A DNA stretch of 64,000 nucleotides from Bacteriovoracaceae bacterium (GTDB lineage: Bacteria; Bdellovibrionota; Bacteriovoracia; Bacteriovoracales; Bacteriovoracaceae), in the NCBI GenBank assembly GCA_023701435.1, contig JAMPXB010000003.1, positions 186,001 through 250,000 on the forward strand. Reading direction: 5' to 3'. A model generated the notes under the pieces. The model was given only the letters and a program-made list of their open reading frames with translations, was not told where the DNA came from and did no database searches. This document shows, one piece after another, positions 17,592 through 25,658 of this stretch; position 1 is the first letter of the stretch; every line of letters begins with the position of its first letter. A program made the translations under genes and the position numbers.

Positions 17592-17669
17592 ATAGTTTTT
17601 TTGGCACCAGTTCTTTAAGAGTTATTCAACTTTTGTCACCATTTTCCGATGAGTAAGGCACAAGACAGC

Positions 17670-17699
17670 TTAGACAGATTGATGCAAATTCGCTAATAT
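17670..17699 (+). promoter_or_regulatory. candidate sigma-70 promoter of gltA
   Basis: TTAGAC (17670-17675) and TAATAT (17694-17699) are separated by 18 bases, ending 55 bases before the gltA start codon. Confidence 0.5.
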
Positions 17700-17754
17700 A
17701 CGAGGCATTCAACCTTCTATTTTATTCTATCCCTTCTTTCTTAAGGAGTTCCTC

Positions 17755-19020
17755 ATGTCTGATAAGGCAAAACTTATTCTTGGTGATAAAACTTTCGAGC
17801 TTCCTGTGTTCACAGGTACAGAGGGTGAAAAGGCCATAGATATTACAAAACTGAGAGCTGAAACCGGCTACGTCACGCTCGATTCTGGTTACATGAACAC
17901 TGGTGCTTGCACGAGTGCCATTACCTTTCTTGATGGAGAGCAGGGTATCTTGAAGTACCGTGGTTATTCTATTGAAGAGATTGCTGAGAAGTCATCTTTC
18001 CTGGAAGCATCATACCTCGTTTTCTACGGCAAGTTGCCAACAGCTGCAGAGCTGAAAGCCTTCGAAGAAAGAATTGCTTCTTTTGATGATGTGCCTGAAG
18101 GCATCAAGGCGATGATTAAGGCCTTTCCTAAAGACGCTCATCCAATGGCGATTCTTTCATCCAACATGGTTTCACTTTCTGCTTTCTACCACGATCTTTG
18201 CGCGCAAGACTTAACTGCTGCACAAAAAGATACGGCCATCGCTCAACTCATGGGTCAGATCAAAGTGATGAGTGCCTACGCTTTCCGTCACTCTCAAGGA
18301 AAAGACTTTGTTAAGTCTGATAAATCTTTAGACTACTGCTCTGACTTCATTCACATGATGACTGGAAATAAGAACGTAGATAAAGAAGTGGCCAAGGCCC
18401 TTGATATTCTTTTAATTCTTCACGTTGATCATGAGCAGAACTGCTCAACTTCTTCGGTGAGAATGGTTGGTTCATCTAAGGCCAACATCTTCGCCACCAT
18501 TTCTGCTGGTGTTGACGCTCTTTGGGGCCCACTCCATGGCGGTGCTAACCAGGCCGTGCTTGAGATGCTGGAAGAAATTAAAAACTCTGGCAAAGACTAC
18601 AAACATTTCCTAGCAGAAGTAAAAGACAAGAACTCTGGTTCACGTCTCATGGGTTTTGGTCACCGTGTGTATAAGAATTTTGATCCACGTGCAAAAATTA
18701 TTAAAGTTGCTTGTGACTCAGTTCTGGCAAAACTTGGTGTTCAGGATCCGCTTCTTGATATTGCCAAAGGTCTGGAAGAAGTTGCTCTGAAAGATGAGTA
18801 TTTCGTCTCTCGTAAACTTTATCCAAACGTCGATTTCTATTCAGGAATCATTTACCGTGCTCTTGGTATTCCAACCAATATGTTCACCGTGATGTTTGCC
18901 ATTGGTCGTCTTCCAGGTTGGATGGCGCAGTGGAAGGAAATGACTGAACAGGCCGGATTCAAAATTTGTCGTCCGCGCCAAATTTACACTGGTGACACTT
19001 CAAATACTCTTAAGAAATAA
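17755..19020 (+). CDS. gltA: citrate synthase
   Basis: At 421 residues this is a type II (hexameric-type) citrate synthase joining oxaloacetate and acetyl-CoA in the TCA cycle. The catalytic residues are visible: the His in 'GPLHGGANQ', the His in 'FGHRVYKNFDPRA' and the Asp in 'NVDFYSGI'. The N-terminal domain 'GYMNTGACTSAITFLDGEQG' is typical of Gram-negative enzymes. TAAGGAG precedes the ATG. It is a single-gene transcript with its own promoter candidate and a strong terminator. Confidence 0.97.
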   Translation: MSDKAKLILGDKTFELPVFTGTEGEKAIDITKLRAETGYVTLDSGYMNTGACTSAITFLDGEQGILKYRGYSIEEIAEKSSFLEASYLVFYGKLPTAAELKAFEERIASFDDVPEGIKAMIKAFPKDAHPMAILSSNMVSLSAFYHDLCAQDLTAAQKDTAIAQLMGQIKVMSAYAFRHSQGKDFVKSDKSLDYCSDFIHMMTGNKNVDKEVAKALDILLILHVDHEQNCSTSSVRMVGSSKANIFATISAGVDALWGPLHGGANQAVLEMLEEIKNSGKDYKHFLAEVKDKNSGSRLMGFGHRVYKNFDPRAKIIKVACDSVLAKLGVQDPLLDIAKGLEEVALKDEYFVSRKLYPNVDFYSGIIYRALGIPTNMFTVMFAIGRLPGWMAQWKEMTEQAGFKICRPRQIYTGDTSNTLKK

Positions 19021-19026
19021 TTCTTT

Positions 19027-19051
19027 AAGGCCCCGAAAGGGGCCTTTTTTT
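19027..19051 (+). terminator. Rho-independent terminator after gltA
   Basis: AAGGCCCC and GGGGCCTT form an eight-base-pair stem with a GAAA tetraloop and a run of seven T. Confidence 0.95.
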
Positions 19052-19120
19052 GTGACTCAAAGACCCCTTACACATTGAGGCATCTGGATTAACGTGAAAA
19101 TGATTTCAAGGGGAGGATCC

Positions 19121-19780
19121 ATGAAACTTTTCATCGTGCTCTTTTGTCTCTCAACTCTTGCCCATAGTGCCACCTGTAAAAAACTTCAGGAATGCGTGGA
19201 GCTCTCCGACCAACTGACCGGTCAAAAAACCATCTTTGATAAAAAAATCCTGCCTTTTACTTTTGAACTCAATCGTCCGCTGGAGATGAATAAAGAGAAT
19301 GCTGAAAAAAATGTCTCTGAAGCCTTGAGTATTTTTGGACTGGCAAAAATCCCCACCCCATTGCCGGAGACCTCTAAATTAATTGAAGCACGGGACATTC
19401 GTTTTCACTCTGATTTTCCATCCTTTGAGGCGTCCAAAAATAAAACCCCGAGAGTTCCTGATACCAGTAATCCTATCCTCATCACATACAAGGGTGTGAA
19501 GGGAGCAGATATGGAAATCATAGCTGAACAGGTAAGACCGCTTCTTTCCCGCTATGGCAGGGCCGTTCCCATGCGCGATGGATCCCTGGTGATCGTGGAT
19601 CAGGCCACTCACGCCAAAAAAGTCATGCAACTGGTGCAAAAGCAGGATTTTCCGCTGACGAGTGAAGAAAAGGCAGAACTGGCGTTGGAAAAAAAACGGG
19701 CCCATGATTTAGAGATGGCCCGTTTAAAATCAGGGGAAATGCATGAGATAGGGCCTAAGGCCAAGCCCCATAAGCACTAG
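19121..19780 (+). CDS. exported protein with secretin N-domain-like region
   Basis: The ATG at 19121 follows a GGGGAGG site and opens a signal peptide ending 'LAHSA'; the product has 219 residues. Residues about 130-185 ('ITYKGVKGADMEIIAEQV', then 'GRAVPMRDGSLVIVD' and 'KKVMQLVQ') follow the beta-alpha-beta pattern of secretin N1-type domains found in GspD and PilQ, but no secretin pore domain is present. The C-terminus is a charged helix. It could be a stand-alone periplasmic assembly factor. Its stop overlaps by four bases that of the convergent K+ channel gene. Confidence 0.65.
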   Translation: MKLFIVLFCLSTLAHSATCKKLQECVELSDQLTGQKTIFDKKILPFTFELNRPLEMNKENAEKNVSEALSIFGLAKIPTPLPETSKLIEARDIRFHSDFPSFEASKNKTPRVPDTSNPILITYKGVKGADMEIIAEQVRPLLSRYGRAVPMRDGSLVIVDQATHAKKVMQLVQKQDFPLTSEEKAELALEKKRAHDLEMARLKSGEMHEIGPKAKPHKH

Positions 19781-20145
19781 TGATGTTCTTTGTGTCGATA
19801 CTGCTTTCTGAATTCGAGAATGGCCTCGGTAAAAAAGGCGGTATACATGGAAAACAGAGCAAGCCCCACCAGCATCAGTAGAATGCTTAATACCTTACCT
19901 CCGTCAGTTGACGGTGTGATGTCCCCATAGCCAGTGGTAGTGGCGGTGGCAAAACTCCACCATAGAGCATCCATATATCTGGTGACTTGGGGATTGGACC
20001 CTTCTTCCAGCAAATAGAAAATATACCCGCAAAAACAGATAAGGCCATTGCCAGCGATGGTCAGAACCCAAAAAGGCAATGAGGTCAGTAGCAGTTTGAT
20101 CTCTTTTAAGAAAAAACCGAAGTGGTTAACCGTTAGTTTCATCAT
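19777..20145 (-). CDS. two-helix potassium channel
   Basis: This 122-residue protein has two hydrophobic helices (about residues 22-47 and 83-107) around a pore loop with the K+ selectivity filter 'TATTTGYGD' near residues 67-75. It lacks a regulatory RCK domain, so it is a minimal KcsA/Ion_trans_2-type channel in the inner membrane. It is a single gene convergent with the upstream exported protein. Confidence 0.9.
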   Translation of the reverse strand: MMKLTVNHFGFFLKEIKLLLTSLPFWVLTIAGNGLICFCGYIFYLLEEGSNPQVTRYMDALWWSFATATTTGYGDITPSTDGGKVLSILLMLVGLALFSMYTAFFTEAILEFRKQYRHKEHH

Positions 20146-20181
20146 TTAAAGTTACCATGGAAGGCAGATTTGAAAACCGTC

Positions 20182-20227
20182 AGGGGGTGAGAAAAATTTT
20201 CCCCCTCTAGACTGGAGACCCGGGTCT
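20182..20227. other. two dyads in the gap before the small Cys-containing gene
   Basis: AGGGGG/CCCCCT arms (20182-20187 and 20201-20206) and a perfect 12-base palindrome AGACCCGGGTCT (20216-20227) lie between the divergent K+ channel gene and the small exported protein gene. Either could be an operator or a weak hairpin. Confidence 0.35.
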
Positions 20228-20273
20228 TACCTTCAGCTCAGAAAGCTCCGATGAGAATTCATTGGAGAACATT

Positions 20274-20594
20274 ATGAAATACCTTTTAGGTCTGGTCCTG
20301 AGTCTTAGCTCCCTCAATTCTTATGCTGCTGAAATACGTGTTAAAAGAATGCATCAAGACGGTGAGCTTGAGCGCAGTTTTGTTTTAAGCACCAATCTTC
20401 CGGATAAAGTTGTTTTGGATTGCCAGAGTTTTATCCAGGGACTCCGCATTGGTGAAAAAGAAAACGCCATCATCTATATGCTGGATCCTTATGAATGTGA
20501 AAGTGTTCAGGAGCGGGTAAGAAAAAGTTTACGTCGACTTCAAAATCATTGTATTGATGTGGAAGAAGATATCCGTGCCGATTATAGCTGCTAA
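20274..20594 (+). CDS. small exported protein with four cysteines, unknown function
   Basis: A 106-residue product with a signal peptide ending 'SLNSYAA'. The ATG at 20274 is used because GGAGA stands seven bases before it; the in-frame TTG upstream is unlikely. The mature part of about 86 residues has four cysteines, consistent with two disulphides in the periplasm. No family recognised. The methyltransferase gene starts six bases after its stop. Confidence 0.65.
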   Translation: MKYLLGLVLSLSSLNSYAAEIRVKRMHQDGELERSFVLSTNLPDKVVLDCQSFIQGLRIGEKENAIIYMLDPYECESVQERVRKSLRRLQNHCIDVEEDIRADYSC

Positions 20595-20600
20595 GGGAAT

Positions 20601-21608
20601 ATGAAATTAAGTCTCATCCTGCCTCATCTCATTTATAAATTTAAGTCTGAAGCTGATCTCTTAAAGGCGATTGAAGAGATCTCCCTTAAGTTCACTAAGG
20701 AAAGAGACAAGATTGGGGACTATCTTAAAGATCCAAGGCTGGTTGCCGCTTATACTGCTTTTTATCTCTTGACCAATATTCCCAAATTAGAAGAAGTCCT
20801 GAAATGGATGCCTCTTGAGTGGACCTCACTTTTAAAGGAGTGTGACTTCATTGATCTGGGGGCAGGGCCAGGTACATTCAGTCTGGCCTGGAAGAACTTG
20901 GGAGAGATCCGAGGTGACTTCTATCAGATTGAACAGTCGGCCACCATGCGTGAGCAGGGACTTATGCTATGGAAAGGATTTCATCAGGAAAAACTTTTTC
21001 AGAGTGCAAAGTGGGATTGGAAAAATGAGCGTCCTAAGTTTCTCTTGTTCGGCCACTCGGCCAATGAAATGGGAAATGATCAGGCGATACAGTACATTGA
21101 AAAAATTAATCCAGAGCATGTGCTGTTTATTGAGCCGGGAACAAAAGAATTTTTTCCGCAAATGCTCAAGATCAGAGACCACCTGTTAAATCGTCAGTAT
21201 GCAGTTCTTTATCCATGTCCTCATGGGGGCAATTGTCCGATGCACCAGAAGGATGATTGGTGTCATCAATTTATTCAGGTGGAGCAGGATGCAGAAATTG
21301 AGCGCATCTCCCAGATGGCCCGGAAAGACCGCAAGCTCTTGCCTCTTACTGTTCATGCCTATTCCCGGACCTTTAAGACCACAAATCCCTCAGAGAGGCT
21401 TGTGAGGGTCTTTCCAGAGACGAAATTCAGCTTTGAATGGGAGATCTGTCATCAAAACCAGCTGGAACGGTATCAGATCATGAAAAGAGATCTCAGTAAA
21501 AGCGAAGTGAAGGAATTAGGGTCAGTTCTGGCCGGCGCGTCGCTGGAAAGTGAGCTTTTAAAAGAACTTGATCAATATAAGAGAGTAAAAATAATCAAAA
21601 TAAAATAA
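20601..21608 (+). CDS. Rsm22-family ribosomal methyltransferase-like protein
   Basis: This 335-residue protein has an S-adenosylmethionine-binding loop 'DLGAGPGT' at residues 85-92 and the family's cysteine cluster 'CPHGGNCPMHQKDDWCHQ' near residue 205, which in Rsm22 proteins is thought to hold an iron-sulphur cluster or metal. Rsm22/METTL17 proteins act in small ribosomal subunit assembly; methyl transfer by bacterial members is not well shown. AAGGGAAT precedes the ATG, and it sits in an operon with the small exported protein gene. Confidence 0.82.
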   Translation: MKLSLILPHLIYKFKSEADLLKAIEEISLKFTKERDKIGDYLKDPRLVAAYTAFYLLTNIPKLEEVLKWMPLEWTSLLKECDFIDLGAGPGTFSLAWKNLGEIRGDFYQIEQSATMREQGLMLWKGFHQEKLFQSAKWDWKNERPKFLLFGHSANEMGNDQAIQYIEKINPEHVLFIEPGTKEFFPQMLKIRDHLLNRQYAVLYPCPHGGNCPMHQKDDWCHQFIQVEQDAEIERISQMARKDRKLLPLTVHAYSRTFKTTNPSERLVRVFPETKFSFEWEICHQNQLERYQIMKRDLSKSEVKELGSVLAGASLESELLKELDQYKRVKIIKIK

Positions 21609-21623
21609 TCTTTTCGCCTAACA

Positions 21624-21651
21624 CTTGACGACGTTTATTTCACTCCCATCT
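21624..21651 (+). promoter_or_regulatory. candidate heat-shock (sigma-32/RpoH) promoter of clpB-like gene
   Basis: CTTGACG (21624-21630) and CCCATCT (21645-21651) with a 14-base spacer match the sigma-32 pattern CTTGAAA / CCCATNT. It ends 33 bases before the start codon of an AAA+ disaggregase, a classical heat-shock gene. Confidence 0.7.
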
Positions 21652-21684
21652 TATTATTAATAAGATAACGAAAAGGAGTGATAT

Positions 21685-24072
21685 ATGAATAAATTTGATC
21701 AAGTGGTTTTAGGATCTTTGGATATCGCTCAATCTGAAGCCTTAAAGCACAAAAATACAGAACTTTTCCCAGAACATTTGCTCTTAGGGCTTATTCTGAA
21801 TAAATCTTCTTATGCTTCCAAATCAATGAAGAACAATCAGAAGGAAGTGGAAGGGCTGATCGAAAAGCTTCCACGCACTTCCGGCCAGGTCTCAATTGAT
21901 AATATTAGAATGTCTTCCAAGCTTCAGGAATGGATTACTGTGGCATCAGGGGATGCAGTTCAACAAGGGAAACAGGAAGTTTCCGAAAAACATCTATTAA
22001 AATTTTTACCTCAAATCTTCCCAACGTTAAAAGTAGACTACAGTAAGTTTGCTGATGCTGCTGAAGATGTGGAGGTTCCCAGTTTTCTCATTAACCTCAA
22101 TGAAATGGCCGAAAAAGGAAAACTTGATCCCGTCATTGGCCGAACCAAGGAAATCCGATCGGTCATTGAAATATTGGGCAGAAGGTCCAAAAACAATCCA
22201 GTTCTCGTGGGCCCCGCTGGAGTTGGTAAGACAGCAATCGTGGAAGGACTCGCCGAACAGATCGTAAAAGGTCAGGTTCCGGATGTACTGAAAGGGAAGA
22301 CTGTTTATTCTTTGGAGATGGGCTCTCTTATGGCCGGTACCAAGTACCGCGGGGACTTTGAAGAAAGAATTCAGAATCTTTTAAAGTTTGTTAAATCAAA
22401 GTCTGGTGAAGTGGTTCTCTTCATCGATGAAATTCACCAGCTCGTCGGTGCAGGACGTACTGATGGTGCCATGGATGCGGCCAACCTGTTAAAACCTGCT
22501 CTGGCCCGCGGTGAGCTTCACTGTATCGGTGCCACCACTTTTGATGAATATCAAAAGTATATTTTAAATGACCCGGCCCTGGAACGTCGATTCCGCTCAG
22601 TACCGGTGCATGAGCCAACTAAGGAAGACTCGGTAGAAATTCTCATGGGTGTGCGTTCAAAGATGGAAGCTCACCACGGTGTGAAAATTTCTGATGATGC
22701 CATCTATAATGCAGTTTTCCTTTCGGATCAGTACATCACTGACAAGAACCTTCCGGATAAGGCGATTGACCTTCTGGATGAGGCTTCCAGTGCCCTAAAA
22801 CTCTCTGCCGAGGCGATGCCGGCGAAACTGGTTGAGCTTGAAGCGGAACTGCGCTCTAAGAAAATTTATGCCCAGATGGAAAAAGACAATACTGATCTAA
22901 AAAAAGAGATCGAAATGCTGGAGCAGAAATTCAATGAAGGCAAACAAAGTTGGGAAAAAGAGATTTCTTCTTTGAAGAAAGTCTCGGAAATCAAAAACCG
23001 TCTGGAACGCCTGCAGTTTGAGTTGGAGAATGCTGAACGTAATCAAAATTACGAAGAAGCTTCCAAGATCAAATATATGCTGTTCCCTCAGACGGAAAAA
23101 GAACTAACAAGCTTTCAGCATGAATGGATCCTTGGTAAAAAACATATAGCCCAGGTGATCTCTCGTCAGACAGGTATTCCACTGGAGAAGATTTTAAAGT
23201 CCAAGCAGGACTCAATTCTTCATCTGGAAGAGTTTTTAAACCGTCGGGTCTTTGGTCAGGAAGAAGCCGTGCATGAGATTGCTGAAACACTGATTGCCAG
23301 TTATGCGGGACTTTCAGATGAGACCAGACCTCTGGGATCGTTCCTTCTTTTAGGTCCGACCGGAGTTGGTAAAACTGAAACGGCCAAGGCGCTCACTCAA
23401 TATCTTTTTGATAATGAGGATAATATTGTGCGCTTTGATTTATCTGAATACTCAGAAAAGCATTCAGTGGCGAAACTCATTGGTGCTCCCGCCGGTTACG
23501 TGGGATATGAAGAAGGTGGTGTTTTAACTGAGGCGATCAGAAGAAAACCTTACTCAGTGGTGCTCTTTGATGAAATTGAAAAGGCCCATCCGGACTTTGC
23601 GGATATTCTGTTGCAGATCCTTGATGATGGCCGCCTGACTGACAATAAGGGCAGAACTGTTAACTTTAAGAACACCATTGTTCTTATGACATCAAACTCA
23701 AAAAATCCGAAAGAGGATTTTAAGCCAGAGGTGATGGGACGACTTGATGCTGTGTTAACTTACCACGGTCTTGATAAGCGCATTATGAGGCAGTTGGTTG
23801 ACAAGCAGCTTCGACTCTTGAATGAGCGTCTTAAGTCGAAGAAGGTCACTCTGAAGCTTGATAAGAAGGCCTATGAGACTCTTGAAGAGCAGGGTTTTGA
23901 CTTCCAGTACGGGGCGCGTCCACTCAATAGCGTCTTCCAGCGTCTGGTGACAAGACCTTTGTCGAAAAAGATTCTTGAGGGTAATCTAAATAGCGGAGAG
24001 CTCTTGATGTCCTGGAATGGACATGAAATGGAAGTCCATCAGGTCACCGAAACCCAAGAGGAATTACACTAA
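21685..24072 (+). CDS. ClpB-like AAA+ disaggregase (shortened N and middle domains)
   Basis: The 795-residue protein has a Clp N-domain (about 1-120), a first AAA+ module with Walker A 'GPAGVGKT' (176-183) and Walker B 'LFIDEI', a coiled middle domain (about 380-505), and a second module with 'GPTGVGKT' (557-564), 'LFDEIE' and 'GARPL'. Pore loops 'YRGDF' and 'GYVGY' are present. The distance between the two Walker A motifs is near that of ClpB and longer than in ClpA or ClpC. No IGF/IGL-type loop for ClpP docking follows 'VLMTSN'. It probably remodels aggregates with DnaK rather than feeding ClpP. Heat-shock control is supported by the promoter. Confidence 0.85.
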   Translation: MNKFDQVVLGSLDIAQSEALKHKNTELFPEHLLLGLILNKSSYASKSMKNNQKEVEGLIEKLPRTSGQVSIDNIRMSSKLQEWITVASGDAVQQGKQEVSEKHLLKFLPQIFPTLKVDYSKFADAAEDVEVPSFLINLNEMAEKGKLDPVIGRTKEIRSVIEILGRRSKNNPVLVGPAGVGKTAIVEGLAEQIVKGQVPDVLKGKTVYSLEMGSLMAGTKYRGDFEERIQNLLKFVKSKSGEVVLFIDEIHQLVGAGRTDGAMDAANLLKPALARGELHCIGATTFDEYQKYILNDPALERRFRSVPVHEPTKEDSVEILMGVRSKMEAHHGVKISDDAIYNAVFLSDQYITDKNLPDKAIDLLDEASSALKLSAEAMPAKLVELEAELRSKKIYAQMEKDNTDLKKEIEMLEQKFNEGKQSWEKEISSLKKVSEIKNRLERLQFELENAERNQNYEEASKIKYMLFPQTEKELTSFQHEWILGKKHIAQVISRQTGIPLEKILKSKQDSILHLEEFLNRRVFGQEEAVHEIAETLIASYAGLSDETRPLGSFLLLGPTGVGKTETAKALTQYLFDNEDNIVRFDLSEYSEKHSVAKLIGAPAGYVGYEEGGVLTEAIRRKPYSVVLFDEIEKAHPDFADILLQILDDGRLTDNKGRTVNFKNTIVLMTSNSKNPKEDFKPEVMGRLDAVLTYHGLDKRIMRQLVDKQLRLLNERLKSKKVTLKLDKKAYETLEEQGFDFQYGARPLNSVFQRLVTRPLSKKILEGNLNSGELLMSWNGHEMEVHQVTETQEELH

Positions 24073-24080
24073 CTAATCAG

Positions 24081-24108
24081 GGCCTCTCTTCGGAGAGGCC
24101 TTTTTTTT
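24081..24108 (+). terminator. Rho-independent terminator after clpB-like gene
   Basis: GGCCTCTC and GAGAGGCC form an eight-base-pair stem with a TTCG tetraloop, followed by eight T residues. Confidence 0.95.
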
Positions 24109-24118
24109 CAGGATAAGA

Positions 24119-25108
24119 ATGTTCAAACTTCTGCTTTTATTTTTTCCCTTACTGGCCTTTAGTTATCCTGAATCAGATCATTTCAATGGTAAGAAATTTT
24201 TTAACCCTGGCCCTGATGAATTAAAATCATTCTGGCAGGTTTTAAAGTGGCAAATTATCGGTAATAAGGAAGAGTGGCCGCAGTCCGTGCCTAATAAGAA
24301 CTATCCTTTAAGACCGTTGGGTGGTTCGGAAAAGGTTAGTGCCACCTTTATTAACCATTCAAGTTTTTTGATGCAGCTGCCGGGTCTTAATGTGCTGACG
24401 GATCCAGTTTATTCAGAGCGGGTGAGTCCCATCACCTGGATTGGACCCAAAAGAGTCCGCGCTCCGGGAATTCCCTTTGAACTTTTACCTCAAATTGATG
24501 TGGTGATCATTTCTCATAATCACTATGACCACCTGGATCTGGAAACGCTTAAGATGTTGGATGCCAAATATCATCCGCTTTTCTTGGTACCCTTGGGAGA
24601 TGAAAAGCATTTAGGTAAGGCAGGAATTCAGAACGTCAAGGCCCTGGACTGGTGGGAAGAAGTAAGGGTTAAGGATAACCGTTTCATCTTCACTCCTTCC
24701 AAGCATTGGTCGGCCCGTCACCTGTGGGACAAGAATGAATGTCTATGGGGAAGCTTTGTGATTGATAATGGCACTAGTAAAATTTATTTTGCCGGAGACA
24801 CCGGTTACTCTTCGCATTTTCTGGACATTAAAAGACGCCTGGGAGTTCCAGATTTGGCCTTTCTGCCGATCGGGGCCTATGAGCCACAATGGTTTATGAA
24901 GGCCTATCATATGAATCCAGAAGAGGCCGTGTTGGCCCATAAAGATCTGGAAGCAGTCAAATCGATCGCCATTCATTTTGGAACTTTTCAATTATCTGAT
25001 GAAGCTATTGATGGGCCGGTTAAGGGTCTGAAAGAGGCGATGGAAAAGCATCAAATTCCGAAAAATGATTTTATCATTCTGGATCAGGGCCAGGCCCTGG
25101 TTTACTAG
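24119..25108 (+). CDS. exported metallo-beta-lactamase-fold hydrolase (NAPE-PLD/UlaG-like)
   Basis: A 329-residue enzyme with a signal peptide ending near 'LLAFSYP'. The metal site is 'HNHYDHLD' at residues 133-140, followed by 'PSKHWSARH' and 'FAGDTGYS', and a late His in 'IAIHFGTF'. 'WIGPKRVRAPGIPFELLPQIDVVIIS' type spacing and the overall length resemble N-acyl-phosphatidylethanolamine phospholipase D-like proteins, suggesting a phosphodiester substrate, possibly lipid. AGGA precedes the ATG, only 10 bases after the preceding terminator. Confidence 0.85.
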   Translation: MFKLLLLFFPLLAFSYPESDHFNGKKFFNPGPDELKSFWQVLKWQIIGNKEEWPQSVPNKNYPLRPLGGSEKVSATFINHSSFLMQLPGLNVLTDPVYSERVSPITWIGPKRVRAPGIPFELLPQIDVVIISHNHYDHLDLETLKMLDAKYHPLFLVPLGDEKHLGKAGIQNVKALDWWEEVRVKDNRFIFTPSKHWSARHLWDKNECLWGSFVIDNGTSKIYFAGDTGYSSHFLDIKRRLGVPDLAFLPIGAYEPQWFMKAYHMNPEEAVLAHKDLEAVKSIAIHFGTFQLSDEAIDGPVKGLKEAMEKHQIPKNDFIILDQGQALVY

Positions 25109-25109
25109 C

Positions 25110-25658
25110 CTAGTTGACCCAAATATTGAATTCTCGGTGGATTCGCGCCTTCTCTTCTTCAGAAAAGTCGTTTAAGTCACAAGAGAGGTGGGAGAGACTC
25201 CTCATCTTCTTAATCATGTCAGGGAAAAGGCTGAACTGGTTATGGTCTAGATTAAGACGTTTTAAATATATTAAGTCGGTAAAAGAGAAAGGCAGCGACT
25301 TAAGCTGGTTTCCGGAAAGATTCATGTCCGTTAATCGACTCAACACGGAGATCTCTTCGGGAAGCTCCTTAAGACTTGAGTCTTTAATAGTAAGGGACTT
25401 TAAAGGAGCTACAGCGTGGCCCAGTGGAAGATAAAAAGTAGTAAGGGGTGTTTCAATAATTTTAAGATTCACCAGATGGGGAAGATTAAAAAGAGCTGAG
25501 AGGTCACCGGTAAAATCAGGGGCCCGAAAAGAGAGTTCCTGGAGTTTTGGAAAATGTAAAAGATCTTCTGGAAACTCTTTTCCTTTTAGAGTGATCATCA
25601 AGTATTGAACATCCTCTCGGGCCTTAAGAGCTTTTCCTAAATCTTTATAAATTTTCAT
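25110..25658 (-). CDS. leucine-rich-repeat protein
   Basis: This 182-residue protein consists mainly of leucine-rich repeats of about 23 residues, clearest in 'LTDMNLSGNQLKSLPFSF' and 'LKRLNLDHNQFSLFPDMI'. It has no signal peptide, so it is probably cytoplasmic and binds a protein partner. Its ATG overlaps the serB stop by four bases, as the last gene of the pgsA-serB-LRR operon, which implies translational coupling. Partner unknown. Confidence 0.82.
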   Translation of the reverse strand: MKIYKDLGKALKAREDVQYLMITLKGKEFPEDLLHFPKLQELSFRAPDFTGDLSALFNLPHLVNLKIIETPLTTFYLPLGHAVAPLKSLTIKDSSLKELPEEISVLSRLTDMNLSGNQLKSLPFSFTDLIYLKRLNLDHNQFSLFPDMIKKMRSLSHLSCDLNDFSEEEKARIHREFNIWVN

